NCBI RefSeq assembly: GCF_024172165.1 | Contig: NZ_JAMZEB010000002.1 | Coordinates: forward strand, 12,545,501 to 12,609,500 | From: Nonomuraea thailandensis | GTDB lineage: Bacteria; Actinomycetota; Actinomycetes; Streptosporangiales; Streptosporangiaceae | Reading direction: 5' to 3' | Length of the DNA stretch: 64,000 nucleotides | Shown here: positions 51,610-60,391 of the stretch, in pieces | Layout of the letters: each line of letters opens with the position of its first letter | Position numbering within the stretch: the stretch's first letter is position 1 | Position numbers and translations under genes: made by a program | The notes under the pieces: generated by a model | Database searches by the model: none | What the model saw: only the letters and a program-made list of their open reading frames with translations | Told to the model about the DNA's origin: nothing

Positions 51610-52821
51610 TCACCAGCGGACCGGCACGGTACGCAGGCCGCCGACCGCCAGCCCCTCCACCCGCTCCAGCTCCGTCACCGGCACCGCCAGCTCCAGCGAC
51701 GGCAGCTTGCGCAGCAGCACCTCCAGCACGACCTGCAGCTCGGTGCGGGCCAGCGACTGGCCCAGGCAGGAGTGGGCGCCGGAGCCGAAGGCCAGGTGCG
51801 CGTTCGGGCTGCGGGTCAGGTCCAGCTCGGCCGCGCCCTCGAAGGCGCGCTCGTCACGGTTGGCCGCGGCCATGCTGCAGATCACCGTCGTGCCCTTGGG
51901 CAGGGTCTCGCCGCCGATCTCCGCCTCCACGGGCAGGTAGCGGGGCAGGCCGAAGCCGGAGTTGGCGTCCATGCGCAGCGTCTCCTCGACGGCGCCGCGG
52001 ATCAGCGACGGGTCGGCCAGCAGCGCCTCCCAGCGGGCGCGGTCGGCCAGGAGCATGGAGACCATCTTGCCGATCATGTTCGCGGTGGTCTCGTGCCCGG
52101 CGACCAGCAGCGCCATGCCGGTGACGATGATCTGGAGGTCGGCCAGCCCGCCGTCGTCCGGGCCACCGGCCGCGAGCAGCTCGCTCAGCAGGTCCTCGCC
52201 CGGCTCGGCGCGCTTGGCGGCGATGAGGTCGGACATGTACTGGAAGAACTCGGCCTGGGCGGCGTCGATCTCGTCCTTGCCGTAGCGGGTCAGGTTGAGC
52301 AGCGTGTCCGACCAGTACGAGAACCTGTCCCGGTCCTCGGCCGGCACGCCGAGCATGTCGCAGATCACGTACACCGGAAGCGGGAAGCCCAGCGCCGCCC
52401 GCAGGTCATCGGGGGCGCCCCGCTTGACCATGTCGTCGATGAGGTCCTCGGCGATCTGCGCCATCTGCGGCCGCATGGCGGCCATGCGCTTGGCCGTGAA
52501 CCACTTGCCGACCAGGCGCCGCCAGTGCAGGTGCCCGTCGCCGCTGTCCGGGATGATCTCGGCCAGGGCGCTGTTGAACACCCCCGTGCCGTCGGCCGTC
52601 AGCCGGGCCGCGTCGGGGGCGGTGAGCTGGCGGGTGAATCGGGGGTCGGCCAGCACCTGCTTGACGTCCTCGTAGCGGGTGATCAGCTTGGCCGGGTCGC
52701 CGCTGGGCAGCCTCACGTGGGCCACCGGGCAACCGCTGCGCAGCTCGGCCCACTCCGCGGGCGGGTCCAGCGCCGCGTCGTTGGGGATCGGGTAGCTCAG
52801 GACCTGCTCGTTCACACTCAT
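51610..52821 (-). CDS. Cytochrome P450 of a three-gene redox operon
   Basis: Haem monooxygenase of 403 residues. The I-helix motif is LLVAGHETTANM, the K-helix has EETLRMD, and the haem loop is FGSGAHSCLGQSLARTE with the Cys ligand. It resembles the other P450 of the window through much of its length (for example CPVAHVRLPSGD in both), so the two are likely related by duplication. ATG 52821 has GAGGAG upstream. Reductase and ferredoxin genes flank it, making a complete class I system under a TetR repressor. The substrate is unknown. Confidence 0.95.
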   Translation of the reverse strand: MSVNEQVLSYPIPNDAALDPPAEWAELRSGCPVAHVRLPSGDPAKLITRYEDVKQVLADPRFTRQLTAPDAARLTADGTGVFNSALAEIIPDSGDGHLHWRRLVGKWFTAKRMAAMRPQMAQIAEDLIDDMVKRGAPDDLRAALGFPLPVYVICDMLGVPAEDRDRFSYWSDTLLNLTRYGKDEIDAAQAEFFQYMSDLIAAKRAEPGEDLLSELLAAGGPDDGGLADLQIIVTGMALLVAGHETTANMIGKMVSMLLADRARWEALLADPSLIRGAVEETLRMDANSGFGLPRYLPVEAEIGGETLPKGTTVICSMAAANRDERAFEGAAELDLTRSPNAHLAFGSGAHSCLGQSLARTELQVVLEVLLRKLPSLELAVPVTELERVEGLAVGGLRTVPVRW

Positions 52822-52901
52822 TCGGCATTCTCCTCGTGCGCGGATCGTTCGGCCGCCCCCGGGCGGCCTCGTGTCATGCCTGGATCGCTGATGAGGGCCT
52901 G

Positions 52902-54083
52902 TCACGCGGTCGTGACGGGCCGGGTGGCGAGGTGCTGCTGTCTCAGTACGCGGGCCTGCTTCGGCATGTTCCAGCCGAGCACGCCCGTGACCTGGCCGTT
53001 CTCCCGGTAGAGCGCGGCGAAGCGGCCCTGCTCCGGGTCGCCTTCCGCGATGCTCACCTCGGCCGCCGCCGACGGCAGGCCGTGGGCCTGGATCTTGATC
53101 TCGTACTGGTCGGTCCAGAAGTACGGGATCGGCTCGTACGGGCGGTCGGCGCCGAGCACGTTGGCGGCCACCACCTGGGCCTGCTCGGTGGCGTTGGTGC
53201 GGTTCTCCAGGCGCAGCCGCCTGCCGAACCCCTCGTGCCGCCAGGACGCCACGTCGCCGACGGCGTAGACGCCTTCGGCGGCGCGGCAGCGCGAGTCGCA
53301 CTCCACGCCGTCGCCGAGCGACAGCCCGCTGCCCGCCAGCCAGCCGGTCGCCGGGCGGCAGCCGATGGCCACCACGACCGCGTCGGCGGGCAGCAGCTCG
53401 CCGGTGGCCAGCCGTACGCCGGTGACCCGGCCGTCGGCCGAGGTCAGCTCCTCGACCGCGACGCCGAGCCGCAGCACGACCCCGCGTTCGGCGTGCGTGC
53501 GGGTGAGCAGCTCGGACGCCGGGCCGCCGAGCTGGTCGGCGAGGATCGCCGGGCCGAGGCCGACGAGCGTGACGTCGAGGCCCAGCTTGCGGGCCGTCGC
53601 GGCGACCTCGCCGCCCAGCACGCCCTCGCCCACGACCACCAGCCGCCTGGCCGCGGTCAGGTGGGCGCGCAGGGTGAGCGCGTCGTCCAGGCCCCGCAGC
53701 TCGTGCACCCCCGCCAGGCCCTGCTGCCCCGGGAGGCGGCACGGGGTCAGGCCCGTCGCGATGACCACGGCGTCGCCGCGCAGCGCCCGGCCGGTGGCCG
53801 TGCGCACCTCGCGGGCTGCGGCGTCGATCGAGACGGCCCGCTCGCCCCTGACGAACTCCGCGTCCAGCGCCTCGAGCTGTGCCTGCGTACGGAGCTGGGC
53901 CCGGGCGGGCTCCCAGTCGCCGGCCAGGACCTGCTTCGACAGCGGCGGCCGGTCGTAGGGCAGGTGCGGCTCGGCGTCGAGGAGCGTGAGCCGCCCCTGG
54001 TGACCCTGGCGCCGCAGCGCCTCGGCCGTGCTCAGGCCGGCGGCCGAGACGCCGACGATCAGGACGCTGCCGGGCGGGGTCAC
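52902..54083 (-). CDS. FAD-dependent ferredoxin reductase
   Basis: Pyridine-nucleotide disulfide oxidoreductase fold, 393 residues. The FAD motif is VLIVGVSAAGLSTAEAL at the N-terminus, and YDRPPLSKQVL is the ferredoxin-reductase signature. The NADH motif is VVVGEGVLGGEVAATARKLGLDV (Glu replaces the middle Gly of GxGxxG). EGVYAVGDVASW binds the FAD ribityl part. It passes electrons from NAD(P)H to the ferredoxin at 51387. It is the first gene of the operon, GTG 54083, divergent from the TetR gene; the gap to the P450 gene is 80 bases. Confidence 0.93.
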   Translation of the reverse strand: MTPPGSVLIVGVSAAGLSTAEALRRQGHQGRLTLLDAEPHLPYDRPPLSKQVLAGDWEPARAQLRTQAQLEALDAEFVRGERAVSIDAAAREVRTATGRALRGDAVVIATGLTPCRLPGQQGLAGVHELRGLDDALTLRAHLTAARRLVVVGEGVLGGEVAATARKLGLDVTLVGLGPAILADQLGGPASELLTRTHAERGVVLRLGVAVEELTSADGRVTGVRLATGELLPADAVVVAIGCRPATGWLAGSGLSLGDGVECDSRCRAAEGVYAVGDVASWRHEGFGRRLRLENRTNATEQAQVVAANVLGADRPYEPIPYFWTDQYEIKIQAHGLPSAAAEVSIAEGDPEQGRFAALYRENGQVTGVLGWNMPKQARVLRQQHLATRPVTTA

Positions 54084-54168
54084 GCCGCTCCGCTCCGGCG
54101 AGAGGTGGCCCTACCTGCAGGAATCCGCATGTGACGTAGTCCTTTCCCTCGTGTCGCCCACAGATTAC

Positions 54169-54200
54169 CCTACATCTGTAGGAAAACCTGCACATGTAGG
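54169..54200. promoter_or_regulatory. Pair of TetR-type operators
   Basis: CCTACA-TC-TGTAGG (54169-54182) is a perfect palindrome. CCTGCA-CA-TGTAGG (54187-54200) differs by one base and starts 18 bases later. A further half-site lies at about 54110-54121. They fill the gap between the TetR gene and the divergent P450 operon, so the regulator probably controls both. Confidence 0.75.
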
Positions 54201-54219
54201 TAGAAGGTAGGGTGAAGAC

Positions 54220-54858
54220 GTGGCAACGAGCAGAGCAAGCAGCACCCCCACCTCGGGCGACCGGCGCGTGCGCCGCACCCAGGCGGCCCTGGCTCGGGCG
54301 CTGCTCCAGCTCGTCGAGGAGCAGGACCTGTCCCGGATCACCGTCGCCGACGTGGCCGAGCACGCCGGGGTGAGCCGCTCGACCTTCTACGACCACTACC
54401 GCGACGTGCACGAGCTGGCCGAGGCCGCCTGCACGGCGATGATCGACAACCTGATCGAGGCGCTGCCCGGCGACTTCAACGTGGCCGACCCCGCCGAGGA
54501 GGCCACCCAGTCGCTGGAGGCGTTCTTCGCCAGCCTCGCCGAGCACGCCGGGCTCTACCGCGCGCTGCTGGGGCCGCAGGGCAGCGCGCGCGTGGCCGAC
54601 CACATCCGCCACCGCAGCACGGTGGCCATCCAGGAACGGTTGCGGGAGGCCATCGACGGCGCCGGCGTGCCCGAGCGGGCCAGGGCCGTGCTGGACCTGC
54701 CGCTGGACGTGCCGGCGGCGTTCACGGCGGGGGCGCTCATCGGCGTGGCCGCCGAGTGGCTGCGCGGCGGCTGCCCCCGGTCCCCGGCCGAGATGGCCGC
54801 GCTGACCTGGCCGCTGTTCCACTCGCTCTACCGCATCGACGCGCTGCCGCCTTCCTGA
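54220..54858 (+). CDS. TetR-family repressor of the P450 operon
   Basis: A 212-residue regulator. The helix-turn-helix is ITVADVAEHAGVSRSTFYDHYRDVHELAEA, at about residues 40-70. The C-terminal ligand domain includes FFASLAEHAGLYRALLG and AAFTAGALIGVAAEWLRGG, of the TetR_C_33-like kind. GTG 54220 is preceded by GGTAGGG. The two palindromes just upstream are the likely binding sites. The ligand is probably the P450 substrate or a related xenobiotic. Confidence 0.9.
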   Translation: MATSRASSTPTSGDRRVRRTQAALARALLQLVEEQDLSRITVADVAEHAGVSRSTFYDHYRDVHELAEAACTAMIDNLIEALPGDFNVADPAEEATQSLEAFFASLAEHAGLYRALLGPQGSARVADHIRHRSTVAIQERLREAIDGAGVPERARAVLDLPLDVPAAFTAGALIGVAAEWLRGGCPRSPAEMAALTWPLFHSLYRIDALPPS

Positions 54859-54985
54859 GCCGGGCGCCGGTGATTGTGCCGATGCGCGAAGCCGGTGGGC
54901 GGGGGAGCATCGGGCGGGGCCGGGGTTCCTCCATGCCTGGCACGGCCTGGCGCCTGGCTCCCCGGATCCGGAAGGAGATCGCGCG

Positions 54986-56452
54986 ATGGCGCCATTCGTC
55001 AGGACGGCACGCGTCGCGGGCGCGGCACTGCTCACCGCGACCCTGCTGCCCGCTTCACCCGCTTCACCCGCTTCACCCGCTTCGGTCGCGTCGGCAACCT
55101 CGGCTTCGACCCCCTGGGCCTTTTTGCATGCTTCGGCCGCTTCGACCACCTCAGCCTCAGCCCCCTGGGCCTCTTCACGCGCTTCGGCCGCGGCGGTCGA
55201 CGTCCCTCAAGTCGAGGGCCCGTTGCCGGGAGCGCCGCCCGGTGATCCCGCCTCGCCGGAGCTGCCGGAGACCTACCCGTGGCTGGCCACCGACGCCGAC
55301 CTGCGCGCACTCGGCTACGTCGAGCAGGAGTTCCACCTGTCAGGCAACGCCGACGCCTACAGCGCCACGGGTGAGCTGCTCGCCGCCGACGTCCCGTACC
55401 GGACCAGGGTGATCGTCCGCCGCCCGGCGAGCCAGGCCGCGTTCAACGGCACCGTGCTGATGGAGTGGCAGAACGTCACCGCCGGATACGACCTGGACGC
55501 CCTCTGGAGCACCGAGCAGCTCACCCGCGCCGGATACGCGTGGGTCGGCGTCTCCGCCCAGCGCGTGGGCGTGAACCAGCTCCGCCAGTGGAGCCCCGCC
55601 CGCTACGGCACCCTCGACGTCACCGGCGCCGGCCTGTACATGACCGACCAGCTCTCCTACGACGTGTTCTCCCAGGCGGCCAAGGCCATCAGGGCATCGG
55701 CCCGCCCCGCCCTCCTCGGCCGCCTGCGGGCCGACACGGTGCTGGCCATCGGCGCCTCGCAATCGGCCGGCCGGCTGACCGTCTACTACGACGCCGTCCT
55801 GCCGCACATCGAGAGCGTCTTCGACGGGTACGGCCAGATCGTCGGCCCCGCCCCCACCCGCGCCGGCACGGAGCCGGTCTTCCAGGTGCTGTCGGAGACG
55901 GACGTGCGCTCGCCCGTGCGTCCGCCGGACACCGAGCGGTTCCGCCGCTGGGAGGTGGCCGGCAGCGCGCACTCCGGCTGGCACGGCTACAGCGCCCGCG
56001 TGCCGCTGCTCGCCCGCGACCTCGGCGCCCCGCCGACGTACACGTGCGCCAGGCCGCCGTTCAGCCGCGTCCCGCTGCACCACGTCCTGGCCGCCGCCTA
56101 CGACCACCTGACCCGCTGGGCCCGGCGCGGCACCGCACCGCCCACGGCGCCGCCGCTGGAGTTCGCCGCGGACGGCACCAAGGCCCGCGACGAGCTGGGG
56201 CTGGCACGCGGCGGCATCCGCCTGTCACAGGTGGCGGCGCCCACCGCGCTGAACACCGGCGACAACTCGGGGGAGACGTTCTGCGTGCTGTTCGGCACGC
56301 ACATCCCCTTCGACCAGGCGCAGCTCGACCGGCTCTACCCGACGCACGGCCACTATGTGGCGGCGGTCGTCCGCGCGGACGCCCGCAACGTCAAGGCCGG
56401 CTACCTGCTCCCCGGCGACGCCCGCGAGAACCTCACCGACACCAAGCCATGA
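54986..56452 (+). CDS. Secreted alpha/beta-hydrolase-domain protein
   Basis: A 488-residue exported protein of the alpha/beta hydrolase 10 kind. The signal peptide (about residues 1-24) is followed by an Ala/Ser/Pro-rich stretch coded by 9-bp repeats GCTTCACCC (three copies, 55052-55078). The core begins near residue 90. The nucleophile elbow is AIGASQSAGRL with Ser in GASQS. AGSAHSGWHGY may hold the His. The C-terminus GTHIPFDQAQLDRLYPTHGHYVAAVVRA is typical for the family. The substrate is unknown; relatives are putative esterases. Confidence 0.85.
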   Translation: MAPFVRTARVAGAALLTATLLPASPASPASPASVASATSASTPWAFLHASAASTTSASAPWASSRASAAAVDVPQVEGPLPGAPPGDPASPELPETYPWLATDADLRALGYVEQEFHLSGNADAYSATGELLAADVPYRTRVIVRRPASQAAFNGTVLMEWQNVTAGYDLDALWSTEQLTRAGYAWVGVSAQRVGVNQLRQWSPARYGTLDVTGAGLYMTDQLSYDVFSQAAKAIRASARPALLGRLRADTVLAIGASQSAGRLTVYYDAVLPHIESVFDGYGQIVGPAPTRAGTEPVFQVLSETDVRSPVRPPDTERFRRWEVAGSAHSGWHGYSARVPLLARDLGAPPTYTCARPPFSRVPLHHVLAAAYDHLTRWARRGTAPPTAPPLEFAADGTKARDELGLARGGIRLSQVAAPTALNTGDNSGETFCVLFGTHIPFDQAQLDRLYPTHGHYVAAVVRADARNVKAGYLLPGDARENLTDTKP

Positions 56453-56896
56453 TCGTCACTCCGGGTGGCAGGTGAGGGCGTCGCTCCGGGCGACAGGCGA
56501 AGGCGTCGAGGCCCGATGACGCCGGCCCCCGGCTCTGGACCGGGCCGGGGCCACGACCAGGGCGAACGCCGTCGCCGCACCACGCCCCGTCATCCAACTC
56601 CGTCACCCGCCACTCGTCACCCGCCACCCCGTTACCCCGCCCCGTCACCGCGCCACCCCATCGCGGCGTCACCGCGCCACCCCATCGCGGCGTCACCGCG
56701 TCACCGCGTCACCGAGTATCCAAGCCCGCTGCCTCAGCGCCCCGCCGTGCTGCCATGCCCAGCACCAAGCCCGCCACGGACGCAAGCACCAAACCCTGCC
56801 ACCGACCCCCGGCGCCAAGTCCCGCCACCGACGCCCAGCGCCGACGACGTAACCCCGCTTTGCCGTCGAACGTCTTTTCGATTACGCTCCTGCCTC
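56453..56896. repeat. Repeat-rich gap with 24-bp tandem copies
   Basis: A 444-base region without a credible gene. GTCACCGCGCCACCCCATCG-type units of 24 bases stand at 56644 and 56668, with a third partial copy at 56692 that decays into GTCACCGC repeats. Looser CCGTCACCC and GCCACCGAC motifs spread from about 56590 to 56850. Simple slippage repeats are the best explanation. Confidence 0.6.
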
Positions 56897-58114
56897 GTGG
56901 CCCTAACCCTCACCCTGGAGTCGGCCCGGCGGCTGGCCGTGATGTGCCAGCACCTCGCAGGCCCACGCCCCGCCGCCGACCTGGAGGGCCTGCGTGCCGT
57001 CCTGCGCAGCCTGCGCTGCCTCCAGCTCGATCCGATCAACGCGGTGGCCCGCAGTCACCTGCTCGTGCTCTGGAGCCGGGCAGGCCACTACGACCCCGCC
57101 GACCTCGACGCGCTGCTGTGGCGGGAGCGCTGGCTGTTCGAATACTGGGCCCACGCCGCCTCGATCGTGCTGGCCGAGGACTACCCGATCCATCACCTCA
57201 TGATGCGCCGCTACGCCACGGGCGAGTCCGACTACGCCCGCATGGTGCGCGGCTGGATCGAGGCCAACGACGCCTTACGCCGCCACGTGCTCGACCGCCT
57301 GCGCGACGAGGGCCCGCTCCCGCCGGGTGCGTTCGAGGACCTCGCGGCCGTGCCGTGGAAGTCCACGGGCTGGACCAACGGCCGCAACGTCGAGCGCATG
57401 CTGGACTTCCTGTGGTCGCAGGGCCACATCATGGTGGCGGCCCGGAGGGGCCGCACCCGGCACTGGGACCTGACGGAGCGCTGGCTCCCCGACTGGGCGC
57501 AGTCCGAGCGGCTCTCCCAGGAGGAGGCGGTGAGCCGAGCGACCGAGCACGCCCTGCGCGCCCTCGGCGTGGCCCGCGTCCCCGACATCGAGCGCCACTT
57601 CACCCGCGCCCGCTACCCGGGCCTGGCCGACGCGCTCGCCGGCCTGCACCGCGCGGGTCGCGTGGTGCAGGTGACGGTGGAGGGAGGCGACGAGGTCTGG
57701 TACGCGCACGTCGACGCGCTCGCTCTCCTGGAACGCGACGCCTGGCAGCCGCACACCACGCTGCTGTCACCGTTCGACAACCTCATCTGCGACCGCGAAC
57801 GCACCCTGCGCCTCTGGGACTTCGCGTTCCGCACGGAGATGTACGTCCCCAAGCACAAGCGTCAGTACGGCCACTACATCATGCCGATCCTGCACGAGGA
57901 ACGGCTGATCGGGCGGCTCGTCCCGCGCATGGACCGGCGGCGCGGGGTGCTGGAGATCGAGGGCGTGTTCCCGGAAGCGAACACCACCATCGACCCGAGC
58001 ACCGTCCAGGCCGTCACGGAGGCGATCACCGGCATGGCCGCGTTCGCCGGTGCCCGCGAGATCGTCCACGGGGAGAAGGTGACAACGCCATGGCGGGCTC
58101 TCGTCGCTGGGTAG
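56897..58114 (+). CDS. YcaQ/AlkX-like DNA glycosylase (HTH_42 family)
   Basis: A 405-residue protein of the winged-helix HTH_42 family, whose members unhook DNA interstrand crosslinks and remove bulky N7-alkyl bases. RCLQLDPINAVARSHLLVLWSR near residues 40-61 contains Gln43-Leu44-Asp45, the QxD motif of the YcaQ (AlkX) branch. ERWLFEYWAHAASIV and SPFDNLICDRERTLRLWDFAFRTEMYVP are family signatures. GTG 56897 is the only good start after the repeat region. It may protect the producer against a DNA-alkylating compound or act in general repair. Confidence 0.88.
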   Translation: MALTLTLESARRLAVMCQHLAGPRPAADLEGLRAVLRSLRCLQLDPINAVARSHLLVLWSRAGHYDPADLDALLWRERWLFEYWAHAASIVLAEDYPIHHLMMRRYATGESDYARMVRGWIEANDALRRHVLDRLRDEGPLPPGAFEDLAAVPWKSTGWTNGRNVERMLDFLWSQGHIMVAARRGRTRHWDLTERWLPDWAQSERLSQEEAVSRATEHALRALGVARVPDIERHFTRARYPGLADALAGLHRAGRVVQVTVEGGDEVWYAHVDALALLERDAWQPHTTLLSPFDNLICDRERTLRLWDFAFRTEMYVPKHKRQYGHYIMPILHEERLIGRLVPRMDRRRGVLEIEGVFPEANTTIDPSTVQAVTEAITGMAAFAGAREIVHGEKVTTPWRALVAG

Positions 58115-58274
58115 GGCGCCCTCCGCACCCGGCCTTGATCGGTGCCGGCAGGACGACTAGCGTGATCGCCGTTCTGACGGAACGGCGGGGCCGGGCGATC
58201 GTGTCACGCGGGATGAGCCCCGGTCGTGCCCAGTTGCCCGATCACGCCGCCATGGAGTTCGGGGGTGACCGGAG

Positions 58275-58592
58275 ATGAGCGCGGAAGAGGATTTCAAGCA
58301 GGTCGGCGCCGAGCTGGCCGATCTGGGTGTACGGATCTCCAGGATGATGGGGAGTCCCGCGCTCAAAGATCAGGCCGGGAAGGTGTTCGCGAGCCTGCAG
58401 CGTGACGGCGCGATGGTGTTCCGGCTGGTCAGGGATACACCCGAGCACGCGGCCGCGCTCCAACTGCCCGAGGCGTCCCTGTTCGACCCCTCGGGGCAGG
58501 GCAGGCTGATGAAGGACTGGGTGGTCGTGCCCCACTCCTCGGCCGGGAAGTGGACGGACCTGGCCGAAGCCGCCCTCAGCCGCCCACGCTGA
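58275..58592 (+). CDS. Small uncharacterised protein
   Basis: A 105-residue soluble protein beginning MSAEEDFKQVGAELADLG, with GGAG directly upstream of ATG 58275. It is an alpha/beta protein ending SSAGKWTDLAEAALSRPR. The pattern LFDPSGQGRLMKDWVVVPHSSAGKW recalls small TfoX-like or MmcQ-like domains, but the match is weak. Codon use is normal for the window. Confidence 0.72.
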   Translation: MSAEEDFKQVGAELADLGVRISRMMGSPALKDQAGKVFASLQRDGAMVFRLVRDTPEHAAALQLPEASLFDPSGQGRLMKDWVVVPHSSAGKWTDLAEAALSRPR

Positions 58593-58960
58593 TCAGCAGG
58601 CTACGACGATGGTGTGGTGGTGGGGCCTGGCCATGCGTGCTCGATCATCATTGCCTCCGACCAGGGCAGCTTCCGACCGAGGCAGCTTCCGAGCTTCGGG
58701 CCCGGGCTTGACTTGAGGTTGGCCTTCTTCATCCTGTTGCCGCATGTCGCCATCGAGCACCACCAGCCCACACCACCGCCCGCCCGCCACGGCCGGCGTC
58801 CACGAAGAGACCTCCGCACGTGGCCTGCTCGCACCGCTGATCGCACCATCCACCTGCCCTCCGAGCGTCGAGCGGGCGTCGAGCGCGACGAGGGCGAGCG
58901 CGACGACGGCGAGCGCGGCTCGGGCCGGGTCGGCGTCCGGGAGCCCCGCCGCGCAGGCCC
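58593..58960. other. Decayed stretch without a clear gene
   Basis: About 370 bases in which open frames on both strands lack consistent codon bias. GAGCG and GACGA-type short repeats fill 58860-58920. It leads into the hydrolase fragment at 58961 and looks like degraded coding DNA. Confidence 0.4.
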
Positions 58961-59152
58961 GCCGTCGATCGCCTCGTCCTGATCGACGCCACCATCCCCG
59001 GCCTCGCGCCCGACATCCCGATCCTCGCCCCTGAGGCGCAGAACGACATGTTGCGGCACTTCTCGTTCAACCGGAGGTGCTCCGTCGACGAGCTGCTGGT
59101 CCGTGGCATCTCGGCGCCCCTGGTCAGGGCGAACGCCTCGACGCCCTGCTAG
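58961..59152 (+). pseudogene. Fragment of an alpha/beta hydrolase (epoxide-hydrolase-like)
   Basis: The frame reads AVDRLVLIDATIPGLAPDIP and then MLRHFSFNRRCSVDELLVRG before a TAG at 59150. RLVxxDAxxPG and HFSFN are typical of the region after the nucleophile elbow in epoxide-hydrolase-like proteins. The N-terminus with the nucleophile and the C-terminus with the His are missing, so it is a remnant. Confidence 0.5.
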
Positions 59153-59275
59153 TGCCGTATCAGCCAGCGTTCGCCCTGTGTGTAGTGCCTCAGATCGCGG
59201 GTGGCACAGGTCTCGGCGAACGCGACGTCTGAAACCCGCCAGCATGCTCGCGGTCGGTCGGGCGAGAATCCGCTC

Positions 59276-59917
59276 GTGATCGCTGAAGCGCAGGGAATCC
59301 GCATCCGGCACAGCGGGCATGAACCGCAGGTCCATCCCACCGCGTACGTCGCCCCGACGGCCACGCTCGTCGGCGATGTCCGCGTGGGGCCGAGGGCGCG
59401 GGTGATGTACGGTGCGGTGCTCGATGCCGAGGGGTCTCGGATCGAGGTCGGGGAGGCGGCGGTGATCTGCGAGAACGCGGTGTTGCGCGGGTCCGCGGTC
59501 GCCGGCGATCAGCCGGTGCTTGTCGGCGACCACGTCTTCGTGGGGCCGCATGCCACGCTGCTGGGCTGCGAGGTCGGCAGGTGCGTCTATGTGGCGACCG
59601 CGGCGACGGTCCTGCAGTGCGCACGGTTGGGGGCCGGCTCGGTTGTCGCTGTCGGCGCGCTCGTCCATGCGCGCACCGTCCTGCCGGACGAGTACTTCGT
59701 GCCGCCGCACACCGTGGCGCTCGACGCGCCGGTGCGACTGGTGGGACCTGGCGATCCGGGCCTGGCCGAGGCCATCAGGCGGGTGGGCTTCGCGCAGGTG
59801 GCGTTCGGCGTCGAAGCGGAGTGGACCGACCGGATCAGCCGGTACGAGCACATCGCGGAGGTGCGCGTCGCCGAGTTCGGCACGCACGCGGACGATGAGG
59901 TCCTGAATCTCGGCTAG
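59276..59917 (+). CDS. Left-handed beta-helix protein of the gamma-carbonic-anhydrase/transferase type
   Basis: A 213-residue hexapeptide-repeat protein. Repeats such as PTAYVAPTATLVGDVRVGPRARVMYGAVLDAEG and VLVGDHVFVGPHATLLGCEVGRCVYV form the beta-helix. Of the three zinc His of true gamma-carbonic anhydrases only the one in VGPHATL is obvious; the segment that should carry the first reads EAAVICENAVLRGS. Anhydrase activity is therefore doubtful. GTG 59276 is the chosen start, though upstream codons are open. A transposase remnant follows at once. Confidence 0.83.
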   Translation: MIAEAQGIRIRHSGHEPQVHPTAYVAPTATLVGDVRVGPRARVMYGAVLDAEGSRIEVGEAAVICENAVLRGSAVAGDQPVLVGDHVFVGPHATLLGCEVGRCVYVATAATVLQCARLGAGSVVAVGALVHARTVLPDEYFVPPHTVALDAPVRLVGPGDPGLAEAIRRVGFAQVAFGVEAEWTDRISRYEHIAEVRVAEFGTHADDEVLNLG

Positions 59918-59923
59918 CGTCGC

Positions 59924-60190
59924 GTGGTCGACGACATCAGCCACGAGGGCCTGCGGGGACTGCTCCGCGAGGAGGAAGTCTCGTCTCACGGCATGAAGAC
60001 CTGGACGACCTCCCGCGATCCGGACTACGCCGCCACGAAGGCCCGCGTCGAGCGCCTGTACGCCTTCGCCGACGGCGAGGCCCTGGAAGTCCGCCGCTAC
60101 CTGCGCACCTCTGGCCGCCGACAGTCCGCCTGGCGATCGTGGGTGACAACCACTTCCCGCACCTGAGGGGAGCCCCGACGCCCTCCTCGG
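59924..60190 (+). mobile_element. IS630-family transposase remnant
   Basis: The frame VDDISHEGLRGLLREEEVSS, then KTWTTSRDPDYAATKARVERLYAFADGE, matches the winged-helix and linker region of IS630/Tc1-type transposases. After a frame change, RLAIVGDNHFPHL resembles the DNxxxH segment around the second catalytic Asp. No terminal inverted repeats or TA duplication were recognised, and both ends are lost. It abuts the beta-helix gene. Confidence 0.6.
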
Positions 60191-60391
60191 TCAGCTCTTG
60201 GCCTCCCTGCGCGAGGAGGGTGGTCTCTGGGACTGGAGTTGCGGATGAGCCGCGGGGGTAGTTGGGCCGGTTTTGACGCCGGAGCGGGATGGGACCTCCC
60301 GGTCGTGGGGCAGCCCGACAGGTGACTGCAAGGCGACGGCTCTCCGTGGGGAGCAGCGGTCGCGAAGAAGCAGGAATCGGGGGTACCCGCG

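Noticed and set aside
56590..56850. Repeats considered as a CRISPR array
   Set aside because: Units are 24 bases or less, directly adjacent and without unique spacers; no cas genes are present.
58601..59989. Minus-strand open frame of 462 codons over the decayed region
   Set aside because: It is antisense to the beta-helix gene, whose hexapeptide repeats are unmistakable, and shows no domain.
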